The notes below the pieces were generated by a model. The model was not told the DNA's origin. It was given only the letters and a program-made list of their open reading frames with translations, and ran no database searches. From Cavenderia fasciculata (lineage: Eukaryota; Evosea; Eumycetozoa; Acytosteliales; Cavenderiaceae), in NCBI RefSeq assembly GCF_000203815.1, contig NW_004457735.1, forward strand, positions 496,001-560,000: DNA of 64,000 bases. The letters run 5' to 3'. This document shows positions 46,338 to 57,395 of the stretch, one piece after another. The position numbers and the translations under genes are program-made. The number at the start of each line of letters is the position of its first letter. The first letter of the stretch is position 1.

Positions 46338-47478
46338 ATGTCAGAACCAACTACGACGATTAGACATCGTGCAATCAATAGTAGTGCACAAGAGGCATAT
46401 AGAGAAAATGACCCTGACAAGTCAAGAGTAGCACATCAACTAGTTCAAGAACAAAGAAAGATTGATGATGAACCTCATAAAAGGTATGAACCATCTGTTA
46501 AGACTGCTATAATACATATTCATTAACATTCATTCATTCATTCAAATCAATATATATATATTATATATTTTGAAGTAACTCATTTAAAAAGGGATCAATT
46601 AAATATTTAAGATCATGTATTACATTTGGATCATATGGTATATTGTTTTGTATAGCCGTTGTCATTGGATTAGAGGCATTCTTTCATAAATTTGGTAATA
46701 TATCTGGGTTTACCATTGTAAGGAATCATCATCATGACCGAGGAGATAGAGGTGGTGGTGGTGGGACAACGACAAGTGCGTCACAAGACGAATACGATTG
46801 GAATCTAGTGGTGGTATACATTACGACGGTAATCGTGACTGGCACTGGGTTGGCATTGGCATGGATAGAATCAACCAACAAAAAGACAGAGATTGATTTC
46901 TATCACTCTGAAAAGAAACGTGAAATGTGGGAATACGACAACTACATTGAAGGAGAGATTAAAGAGATGGTAGAACTCTATTGCAAAAAGGGTATGCCCG
47001 AACCAGATGCAGAAATCGTAGTTAATCTATTATCAAAATATAGAGATTTGTTTGTAGATATTATGATGGCCGAAGAATTAAATTTATTACCTGTAGAATT
47101 ACATCTTTCACCAATGGAAACTGGTAAGAAAGAAAATATAATAATAATAATAATAATAATAACAATAATAATGATTATTAATTTATTAATTATTTTTTTC
47201 TAGGACTTTCAACATTATTTTCATTTATAACATTTGGATTGATTCCATTGTTACCATTTATTTTCTCACATATCATGTTTACAAAGTTACATCGAAACAT
47301 TGTATTCCCATTATTTATTTTAATCGTTGAATCTATACTATTTATTTTTGGTGCCTTGAAGAGTAAATACTTTACTGGGTCATTGTGGAAAGAAGGAATT
47401 ATAGCATCAATGAATGGTATCATTTCCATTTTAGGCTCACTTTGTGTTGGATATTATTTAGGTTATTTATTATCCTAA
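46338..47478 (+). CDS. VIT/CCC1-type iron (manganese) transporter (322 aa)
   Basis: The exons are 46338-46483, 46576-47123 and 47204-47478 with in-frame joins, 322 residues. After a hydrophilic N-terminus come a first membrane region (YGILFCIAVVIGLEAFFHK), a His/Gly-rich linker and a second helix (VVVYITTVIVTGTGLALAWI). The cytosolic stretch SEKKREMWEYDNYIEGEIKE, then MVELYCKKGMPEPDAEIVVN, then MMAEELNLLP follows; it is the Glu-rich metal-binding domain of VIT1/CCC1 proteins. Three C-terminal helices end the chain. These transporters load Fe2+ or Mn2+ into vacuoles. The divergent neighbour is an iron-sulfur protein, which may be chance. Confidence 0.82.
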
Positions 47479-47649
47479 AGGATAGTATAGTATAGTATAG
47501 GATAGGATAAAAGTACAAAGTATACAACTTTTCAAATCAAATTCAAAAGAAAAAAAAAAAAAAGATAATAAAGAAAATGGAAAAAGGGTGTGACTGATTA
47601 TATATATTGTCAATCACAAGTATAATTAATACTATACATTAATATTAAT

Positions 47650-49773
47650 TTATTGATGATCTAAAAAATACAAAATTAAATCATCGATTGTTAGAGATTC
47701 ATAATTTTCAAGATGAAGACAGTTGTAAGTAATATTAATATGTTGAGCAAGTTTAAAAGTACCATGGAATAAATTAGTTTGCATTACATTTACATAATCA
47801 ATTATATTATCGAGATCACTCTCTTCTCCATTTGTGCTTGAATGGATAGTTTTAATGCAACGAACCAATGTTTCAAACAATATGACTGAACCTATTTTAG
47901 CTACACTCTCCCATATACATAAAATAGAATAGTTTGGTTTGATAAACCCTTTGACAAAAAGCCATTCTATAATATCCAATGCTTCGCATCTAATTGCCAA
48001 GTCTAGGTGATTTGTAACGATATATTCCTTGTTGAATGATGGTTGTGAGATTATATGGTTGAGATGATTTAAATCATTTGTAATGATGGCACTTGCTATT
48101 TCTAATCTTGGTACAATGTGGGCATGTGATGAGCCAGGCTCGGGGGGTTTGATATGCTTCTCGACAAGTTGATAGTTTCGTATCATTGAATGTGGGAACA
48201 CTTTCAATTGGTCACGGCAGTCACCGGGACCACTGATAATCTTTGAACACTTGTCGAGCAAGATTCTAGCTTCTTTTGATTTGTCTTGTAGTAATAGACT
48301 ATAAAACAACCCTCTCCATAATAGAGGTCGTTCTTTTTTGTTTTGGGTGGCATCCCAAAGAATAGTTTCAATTGATTCAATGGGAAGAGTTGCCATATCC
48401 CAACACCATTTATCTGTATCAATTGATGATCGATTATGAGTTGCTTTGAGCCTTAGGATAGGGTGCTGAACTGATCCTGATATATGGTACAACTCAACGA
48501 CATTGTATTGGTCCATGACATACTTGATTTGTTCGAGTGACCCCATCCCAAATACCTTTGCCGCTATATCCTTTAGAATAATTGTATCACCACCCTTTAG
48601 TTCGACCTGGTAGGCAAGTTCAACTAATTGCGCTTTGCCACTCGCAACCAAAACTTCGTATATCCATGTAAGTAACTTGTATCCATAGAATCCAGCAGGT
48701 GTATATGGTTTCAACCTTTTGAATACCAAGTATCCAATACTATTATTATAGTCTTCTTCCGATGTTGATGATGATGACGTCTGTTGTTGTTGTTGTATTC
48801 CATATCCTTTTAATTCATTTATAATGACAGAGTACTCTGCTTTGAAAGCAGCTAATCCTATCTTTTGAAATAATAAGAATTTAACAAAAGTAGTTCCGCC
48901 GGCATGACCCAAATACCTATCCAAGCATTTGTCAAAGATAGTTCCACTAATCACACTTTGTGGACAGTCCTTGGTCGTGACTTGGAAGCAGTCTAAAGAT
49001 AGACAGTATACCTCTGGTGGTACAACCACTGGATAGTGTGGAGCAAAGAGTTGATGAACTTGCTCGTCATCACATAGCAGAGCACTAATAGTTTCGTCAA
49101 ATGTAAATCTAAATCCTTTTGGTATTTCATTATTTTCTTTGGCCCATTTCCAAAGTGGGATACATGATTTGGTAGGTATATGTTTTGCACCTAGTGACAA
49201 TTGAATGGTCTCAAGACCATACCCTTTACCGTATTTAGATACGTATTGTTCGTCTTGATTAAGACTCGTTTGTATTAATTTATACCATGTAAAGTTATCG
49301 TGTTTTAAACTCCATCCCAACATATCTCTTATCCTTTCATAGTTTTTAGATTTGATTGCCCATTTATGCATCATTCCAACAATCAACTTTATCAATTCCA
49401 AATTATTATTATTATTATTATTATTATTTTGATTATTTTGATTTTGATTATTATTTTGATTATTAATGTCTTCTTCTTCTACTGTTACTTTCAAATGCAT
49501 TGGTAACAAGTGATCATCATTTTGTGTCCAACTTAGATGAGTACCACGTGCGAGCAGGTCACCGAGCAGATGATAGTAACCACTCCTTAGCAACCATTGC
49601 ATATCATATGTTTGGTGGTACTTGCGTAACCCATTGAACGGTAATGGGTCATACAAGTTGTTGTAATAAGCATCACCCAAATAAAGTGTCAAATGAATAC
49701 CATGTACTTGTTTGAATATATATTTCATCAAATAACCATTTCTAAATAAATAAAAGAATGTATTTTCATCCAT
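47650..49773 (-). CDS. Dictyostelid ankyrin-like family protein (707 aa)
   Basis: This is an intronless frame from the ATG at 49773 (MDENTFFYLFRNGYLMKYIF) to a stop at 47650. The start FRNGYLMKYIFKQVHGIH is the typical opening of a large dictyostelid family. Repeated helical pairs follow, such as LELIKLIVGMMHKWAIKSKN and HLDLAIRCEALDIIEWLFVK, which match degenerate ankyrin repeats. An Asn run lies at about 110-125. It is related to the gene at 23676-26583, and unlike that gene its frame is whole. Members probably mediate protein contacts; function unknown. Confidence 0.8.
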   Translation of the reverse strand: MDENTFFYLFRNGYLMKYIFKQVHGIHLTLYLGDAYYNNLYDPLPFNGLRKYHQTYDMQWLLRSGYYHLLGDLLARGTHLSWTQNDDHLLPMHLKVTVEEEDINNQNNNQNQNNQNNNNNNNNNLELIKLIVGMMHKWAIKSKNYERIRDMLGWSLKHDNFTWYKLIQTSLNQDEQYVSKYGKGYGLETIQLSLGAKHIPTKSCIPLWKWAKENNEIPKGFRFTFDETISALLCDDEQVHQLFAPHYPVVVPPEVYCLSLDCFQVTTKDCPQSVISGTIFDKCLDRYLGHAGGTTFVKFLLFQKIGLAAFKAEYSVIINELKGYGIQQQQQTSSSSTSEEDYNNSIGYLVFKRLKPYTPAGFYGYKLLTWIYEVLVASGKAQLVELAYQVELKGGDTIILKDIAAKVFGMGSLEQIKYVMDQYNVVELYHISGSVQHPILRLKATHNRSSIDTDKWCWDMATLPIESIETILWDATQNKKERPLLWRGLFYSLLLQDKSKEARILLDKCSKIISGPGDCRDQLKVFPHSMIRNYQLVEKHIKPPEPGSSHAHIVPRLEIASAIITNDLNHLNHIISQPSFNKEYIVTNHLDLAIRCEALDIIEWLFVKGFIKPNYSILCIWESVAKIGSVILFETLVRCIKTIHSSTNGEESDLDNIIDYVNVMQTNLFHGTFKLAQHINITYNCLHLENYESLTIDDLILYFLDHQ

Positions 49774-50171
49774 CTACTAATACAGATACAATTCAATATA
49801 TACAGATATAAAGTATGTGTGTATTTAGTATAAATAAGATGATGATAATCATTTTCCTCCCACTTTGCTATTTTCTTTTTTTTTTTTGCAGAAGACAAGA
49901 CGATCTTCACAACAACAAAACAAGCTAAAGGGGGGTCGACTGCACACTTCCCAACTTTTTTGTACATAATAATCATATAATAATCATAATAATAATAGTA
50001 GTAGTACTCTTTTGAATCTGTTTATAGATATTTAATTCAAAGTTAGTATATTTATTCAAGACTACTATAGTCATCATAATCATCATCTTGCAACAACAAA
50101 AGTAGATAGATAGTTACTAAAAAGAAAGAAGAAAGATAGATATATAGAGAGAGATTGAGAGAGATATCGAA
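49774..50171. other. Divergent spacer between ankyrin-like and kinesin genes
   Basis: AT-rich spacer of 398 bases with a T-run near 49876 and an (AATCAT)-rich stretch near 49975-50095. It probably contains both promoters; nothing else is visible. Confidence 0.45.
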
Positions 50172-53100
50172 ATGGTCGATGTTGATCATTCTTCTACAAC
50201 ACAGACACCATCAACAACACAAGATGATTGCAGTGTGAGGGTTGCACTGCGTGTTAGACCGCTGAGTACCAAGGAGATAAATGAACGGTGCGAGGAGGTG
50301 GTGAGATATGTGGATCGCAGCCCGCAAGTGATTGTTGGTAAAGACCAGACATTCTCGTTTGACTATGTGTTTAGTTCCAAGTCGCGTCAACAAGAGATCT
50401 ACGAGGCATGTGTGGCACCGCTTGTGCAGAGTCTGTTCCAAGGCTACAACTCGACGATTCTGGCATACGGCCAAACGGGCGCGGGCAAGACATTCACGAT
50501 GGGTACCGAGTCGACGGTCGGCATCGAGCTAGAGATGCGGGGCGTGGTGCCGCGTGTCGTCGACCACGTCTTTTCGCTCGTAGAACACGAGATCAAGAAC
50601 AACAACAAGTCTATAGTGCTCAAAGTATCGTTTCTCGAGCTGTACAACGAAGAGATTCGCGATATGCTGTCGCCAATGGTCGAGACGGGCGACGGAGGGC
50701 TGGCTATCCGCGAGACGGCCAGTGGCGAGGTATGCATCCCGGGCTTGTTTGAAGAGGTCGTGCGCACGCGGCGCCAGATGGAGGATGCGCTGACAAAAGG
50801 ATCGTTGTCGCGTACTACCGGTTCGACACTCATGAACAACTCGTCGAGTCGGTCACACGCCATTTTCACCATCATTGTCGAGCAGCGCGACTTGCATCCC
50901 GACGAGCTACTAGCTGCCGATGGCGACGGCATCGAGCCGTCCATCCCCGACGAGCTCATTGCCGAGGGTGCCGGCGTCATCCGCTCCAAATTCCATTTTG
51001 TCGATTTGGCCGGCTCCGAACGTGTCAAGAAAACAAAGGCAGAGGGTCAGCGTCTCAAAGAGGGTATCAACATCAACAGCGGTCTCTTGGCACTCGGCAA
51101 TGTCATCAGTGCACTCGGAGACACACGTCGTACCACCAAACCCAAACACGTCCCCTATCGTGACTCCAAATTAACCCGTATGCTACAATCCTCACTCGGT
51201 GGTAATAGTCGTACTCTTATGATTGCTTGTATTAGTCCTGCTGATTCAAATTTTGAAGAAACTCTCAATGTAAATAGATAGAAATAGAAATGATGAATAT
51301 ATTTAATATTTAATATGATTTATTTTACTTTTTAGACATTAAAATATGCATATAGAGCAAGAAATATTATGAACAAACCAGTTGTAAATGTTGATCCAAT
51401 GACCAAACAAATCAACTTTTACAAAAGTCAAATACAAATATTAAAAGATGAATTGGTTAAAAAGAATAATTATAAAGAACAGGATGTTGAATCTTTAATT
51501 GGTGACTTGGAACCAAGTCAATTCTCAACATTGATTACTTCTCCAATTAAATCAATTCCAAAACCAAATTTATTTGACAATAATAATAATCAAAATAATA
51601 ATAATAATCAATCATCATCAAATAATAATAATAATAACCAATCTTCTATGGCATCTACTTCATCTACTTCTACATCTGAAATTATAAATAATATAATGAT
51701 GTCACCAACTCATTTAAATAATGTAAAGTTTCAAGAGAATATGAGAGTGTCACAATTAGAGTTTGAAAACAATATGTTGCAAGAGATATCGAATCGTGTC
51801 ACATCAAAGTATAAATTATTATTGACTAAATACAAGGGTATGGAGGAAGCAGCCTATGGGTTTATCAATGGCTATACACCAACTAAAGATCCCAACAACG
51901 AATATTTGGATTTGTTTAATAGTTTTGATTCGATTCTAAACAGTGAACATCACCAAAAACAAATGACACAGGATGGTGGTGGTGGTGGATCTGATACAGA
52001 ACCAGAGGATACATCCCCAACATCAACAACATTTACATATCCACTAGCGTCAGAGTCATTTGATAATGATACAGACCAGTTACTCAACGAAAATGAGCAG
52101 CTATCAGATCTCAACCAATACATTGTACAAAAGGAAGAGGAACTAGAACTCATTAGCAAGACACAGGCTCAGTACCAACAAATGAAGGAAAAGTACGACT
52201 CGCGATTAAAAGAACTAGAAGTACAACTCATTGAAATGAAGGAAGAACGAGAAAGAGAGTTGAAAACATTGGAAACTAAAAAGAAGGGTGATAATCCTAG
52301 TGCTGCCACACCCAACTCACCAGAATACGACTCGGAGAAACAACGGTTGGTACAGTTATACGAAAAGAAGTTGTCAGAGTTAAAGAATCAATTAGAGAAC
52401 CATATGAAGTCGAGAAAAGAGCATCAACGATTACTCGAACTCAAGAACAAGTCGGATGAAAAGATTGAATTGCTCAATAATGACATTCGAGACATGAAAC
52501 GACAAAAGAGCGAAATGATCAAGCGTATGCGTGACGAAATGAAAAAGAAAGATGAAGCCAAACAAGTACAACAAAAGGAATTGGAAGCTCTCAAAAAGGA
52601 ACAGAAAAAGAGTGAAATCTTGATTGATCAACTTAAAAACCAATCGAAAAAGAAAGATCTATTATTACAGAAAAAGATTGATGAAAGCGAAGTCATCAAA
52701 AAGAAATTAAAAAATTTGGAATCAAAACCTTCAAAGTCAACAACTTCTACAATAAGTAAACCACCTGCTGCTCCTATTAAAAGTAATAATAATAGTTCAT
52801 TTAAATCAAAAACTACTTCCTCTTCAACAACGACCAAACCTTCCACTGCAACAACTTCAAGTAAAACAGTTTCTACTTTATCACAAAAACAACAACAAAC
52901 AACAAATTGGAGAGAATGGTTACAAAGTCAAGTTAATAGAACATTGGCAAAGAATGAATTGACTGATCAGTTGGATCGATACTTGTCGGCCAAGGACATG
53001 TATGTCAAAGAGTCGAACCGATTGAAACAACAGTATTCGTCGGCTGGCAATAAGATGACCCGTCCAGAATACAACGAACAGTGGCAATTCATAGAGTCCA

Positions 53101-55361
53101 ACATCAAGACGCAAAACGAAAAGATTTCACGTGTCCAAAAGGATTTGGCAATCATATCGGATGACTGTCTCGACTCTGCCGAGATTATGAGAAAGATTTC
53201 AACTACACCCTATGAAAAGTTGCCTTCTCTTATTCAAGCTTCGTTTGAACTTTGTGTTGAATATGCAGAAACCAACAAACAACCACAGATTAGTCCTCCT
53301 CAACCAACACAATCAGCAATGTCAAATGTTATGGTTGCTGCTGGTAGTGGTAAAATTAAACCTTCTCCATCAAATGATAATATGTTGGAAATGCGTGTAG
53401 CATCTTCAACACTTATCCAAGGTATCAAGGATGCCAAAAAACAAGAAGAGGAACGTGAAAAGCAACAACAAATGATATTAGAGTCAAAGTTGATCAATGA
53501 AATCAACCAAGATAAAAAATTAAACAATCAAATGCAACTACATCTTCCAGAGACTATGGCCGACTTGTCTCCTCCTGTTCCTTCACTCCCAACTTTTACT
53601 CCTTCTCCTCCGAGTACAACAACAACAACAACCTCATCCAACGATATTGATTTCCTTAAAGAAATTGAAGAATTACAACAAAAAATTAGGCAATCATCTT
53701 TATCTTTTCCCGATGATCAATTATTGGAACAAAAACAACAACCCAACAACCATAATCCTATTACTTCACAATCCAATTTAATATCACCAACTAGTACAAC
53801 TAGTACAACTACACCTTTAACTTCCTCATCCTCTACTACTACGACGACTACATCAAAAACAACAGAATCAAAAGTAGATCAACTTTTAGATGAATTAAAA
53901 TCTGCCAAAGAGAGATCACAAAATCGTCATCAACTTCGACGAAATAATAGTAGTAATCTTTCAAGTACCAATTTAACTAGTATATCTGTTACACCTTCAC
54001 CTCCTTCTGCTTCCACTCTGCCATCACCAATGATGAGTCAAAGTTTACCAAGTAATCTTGGTGGTATTGGTGATGATGAAAATATTGTATTCGATCAAAA
54101 TATTCTCGATGTCGATATGGATTCTAAAAAGATATCAAATTCTCCCAAGTCATTGTCTTCTACTACAATGATGAGTGGACAAAGAAAAGGTATTGGATTA
54201 TCGGCAGACAATATTCCAGTCTTGTTAAATAGTCCAACTTCTGCACAAGAGAATGATGTGTTTGCTAGATTGTCTGCACCACGACCCGACAGCAGACTCA
54301 AGAAATATCGTGATAAACTCAAAGGCGATGTCTACCGCCAATCAATATCCACCAAGAAACAAGACTCTACAGACAACTTTTTGCGATCCAATTGGAGTTT
54401 TACTGGCCATGACGGCAGTGTGCTCTGTCTGGTCTACCATAATGGCGGACAAGACGAAGGCAGTGGATCGTCTGGAATATTGTATAGTGGAGGACAAGAC
54501 AAGATCATCAAATTGTGGGATCTGAATAGCGGCGATTGTATTGGTGATTTGCAAGGTCATAGCGGACCCGTCCGATCAATGACTGTGCATACAGCCAGTG
54601 GACTGTTGTTCTCTGGTGGGTCAGACCGCGTCGTCAAAATCTGGGACACTAGAATGAATAACAATAGCAGCAGTAGCAGTAGCAGCAATAGTAGTAGTAC
54701 AACAGCAGCAATCGCACCTCTAAAAATACCAAATGAACTATTATGTATGGTTTCGTATGGAAACTATGTGTTTGGTGGTATGGAGAATTGTTCGGTCAAG
54801 GTATGGGATGTGCGGTCTATGCGGTCACTCAAGACACCTCTCTCACGACGCGACACTAACAACTCGGCAACAAGCAGTGTCTTTTCAATGTGTACGACGT
54901 CCAAGTATCTGGCATGTGGTTCACGAGACCACACCATTACACTGTACCACCGCGACTCTCTCGAAATGGTGCAACGTCTGCAGCCCCATCATTTGGACGG
55001 TGTCAACAGCCTTTGCGTGGTGGGTGACGAGGCTATCATCAGTGGCTCTCGTGACAAGACTATCAAACGTTGGGATGCCGTCCAATCACCCCCGTCCCCT
55101 CCTCCCAACTACCAACAAACTAAAATTGCGAGCAATTCACACCAGGATTGGGTTACATCTTTGGCGTATCACAATGGACAGCTCTACTCGAGTGGTCGAG
55201 ACTCAACTATAAAAGGTTGGGATCCATCAACTCTGCTGGCGAGCACCTCCAACCATCTGCTCCTTGGTCACGAATCGGCCATCAATTGTATCATAAGTCA
55301 AGGCTCAAACTGTTTGTTATCAGGTTCATCTGATAAATCTATTAAATTATGGAAAGTTTAA
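50172..55361 (+). CDS. kif8: Kinesin-4 family motor with C-terminal WD40 propeller (1707 aa)
   Basis: The exons are 50172-51269 and 51336-55361 (phase 0), 1707 residues. The N-terminal motor (about 20-395) has the P-loop GQTGAGKT (about 99-106), switch I NNSSSRSHAIF and switch II VDLAGSERVKKTKAEGQRLK, then HVPYRDSKLTRMLQSSLGGN; the neck TLKYAYRARNIMNKP follows the intron. Long coiled coils (about 620-820 and 900-1000) alternate with Asn/Ser/Thr-rich linkers. Residues about 1380-1707 form about seven WD40 blades (SGGQDKIIKLWDLNSGDCIG, SGSRDKTIKRWDA). Motor plus WD40 is the KIF21 type of kinesin-4: plus-end directed and acting on microtubule growth. The symbol follows D. discoideum kif8 and is tentative. 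Codon use in the motor exon is unusually GC-rich. Confidence 0.92.
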
Positions 55362-55684
55362 AGAGGAACAAGAACAAGAAGAAGAAGAAGAATCCAAAAT
55401 TAAATTGGATATCCCACTCCTTTGGAATTAATAAAACCCAAAGGGATTATTAATAATCCAAATTATATTATTTATATTTATGTATATATTTCATCGAATC
55501 AAGATGAAGATGGGGTGGGGATACAATTTTTTTCAAAAAATACAGCCTTTAACATTTCAAACTATCACACTTCACCTTTATCAATTAATTAAATAATTAT
55601 TAATTTAAATAACAAAGAAAAAAAGTAGAGGAATACACTCTCCTACTCAAAATTACTGCAAAAGATATTTTGTACAACAACAAA

Positions 55685-55724
<40 letters not shown>

Positions 55725-55728
55725 TTTA
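55362..55728. other. Spacer between the kinesin gene and the F-box-like array
   Basis: AT-rich spacer of 367 bases with an (AAT)n array at about 55686-55721 just before the first array copy. No gene is visible. Confidence 0.5.
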
Positions 55729-57275
55729 ATGACAATTTATTTATCACAATATTTACAAAAATATATTATTAATATTTATATTTTGACAGAATCAAATCAA
55801 CATGAAGAAAAGGATACATTTACAGGAAGAGAATACTGGTATTATATGTTTAATGGAGAGAAGAGGGGAAAGATGGATCCACTACCAAGTACTACTCGGA
55901 TGGTTGATATTGCATTGGTATCAAAGTGGTGGTTAAAAGTGGTCAGACAGAGATCATCGATAAATACAGAGATACTTCAATCAATTCATTCAAAACAATA
56001 TTCAAACTCTTAAATGGTCATTAAAAGAACCCAATCATTCTCATCAATTAACATTCAATTATACAAATCAATTGGTGCAATTTCTACCTCAACTACAAAC
56101 CATCAACCTTCGATGTGATGACAATGCGAATATCCCTGTTTTGATGTCCCTGAAATCAATTAGACAACATATACTTCCTCACCTCGAAATCAACATTGAA
56201 TTTCATCTCAATGCAAAAAGAACATATGGAGATATCATGTGGCCTATAAATTCGTTTAGTAGAGGGTTGGGAGTGAACACAGTGGCGTTGGGAATTCTTT
56301 TCTATTCAATCGACTTTATCCCAATGGTCAGAGATCTACACCCACAATCTCTCAATCTTTACAATGGATCCTTGGAGGAAGGATTTCCTCATCTCCCATA
56401 CTCTAAATTATTCAGTCATCTAACTGGATCAATCAAACATCTCAACATTGGCTACGATTTTGTAGAGTTGTCTGAATTAAGATTTTTGGTTGATGACAAT
56501 CAATTTATGCACTTGGAATCACTCAAGGTCAATTTAATGACCTATACTTTGTATGAACTAAAATCAACTTTCTTACCCGAATTACCATTCGAATTGCCTT
56601 TCGAACCAAATGTTCAATATGAATCTTCAATGACAGACTGGATCGAATTTTGTTCCAATCTATACCAAAATACAACTCTCAAAAGATTGTATCTTTGCGA
56701 TCGCCCAGGCAATCAATCCTCTCGCACCAAATTACAGACTTTTCAACTGGCATTTGAATCAATCAGGAGTGGTCCTAGCGGTGGAGGTAACTGTAAGATA
56801 GACTATCTTGCTTTGAAATGTATGCCAAATGTCATGTCTGTCAACTTTTGGAATACACTATGTCATGTCAATGGAATTACCAAACTATTATTGACCAATG
56901 GAACAGTCACTGATGATATGATTCCATATCTTGCCAATCTAGTTTCTACCAACACAACTATTACAGTTCTATCAATTAGAGGTAATGAGTTGGATTTTAA
57001 CAATGAATTGGAACAAGCATTCAAACAAAACAAAACAATCACAGTATTGGATATTGGCAGAAATTTTTGTCAAGATGATGATAATCATTTTGATGAACCA
57101 TCCTCCTTTTTCAATGCTTTGTTGTACAGTGATACAATACTTGTTCTTGGAAGTTGAAACCAACAGTGAATTACTTCAAGTTAAGTATCCATACTTTACA
57201 CAATCCACATCATTAAAGGAGTTTTTTTTAGAACAAAGTAGTGAACCTTACTTTAACAATAGTTTATTTAAATAG
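55729..57275 (+). pseudogene. F-box-like array copy A, decayed
   Basis: The copy aligns with copies B-D from the start (MTIYLSQYLQKYIINIYILT) to the shared end PYFNNSLFK. It is split by two frame breaks. Near 55945-56010 a deletion removes the segment equivalent to FKGHLDxxILKSIHSSxHS, so the first frame stops at 56013. Near 57140-57157 the second frame stops after TILVLGS, while the family C-terminus continues in another frame to 57275. The middle part (56072-57157) is open and keeps the conserved blocks GYDFVELSELRFLVDDNQF and ITVLSIRGNELDFNNELEQA. It is the first of four head-to-tail paralogues. A truncated product cannot be excluded. Confidence 0.75.
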
Positions 57276-57395
57276 AAAGTGTCAATAAAATAAATACGTT
57301 GACTACATTTGTTTTTAAATTGTCACATGTCATCTCTCAAGATAAGCCGCTTGAGGATCATTCGTTCATTCATATTTTTACAATATAGATAAATA
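57240..57395 (+). repeat. Duplicated intergenic spacer of the F-box-like array (first copy)
   Basis: The segment from the shared last codons (ACTTTAACAATAGTTTATTT) through GTCAATAAAATAAATAC and CATCTCTCAAG...CTTGA to GATCATTCGTTCATTC recurs at 59030-59169 between copies B and C. The duplication unit therefore included the terminator and promoter. Confidence 0.8.

Noticed and set aside
50444-51028. 194-codon minus-strand frame within the kinesin motor exon
   Set aside because: GC-rich codons of the motor leave few stops on the other strand; the plus strand encodes conserved kinesin motifs.
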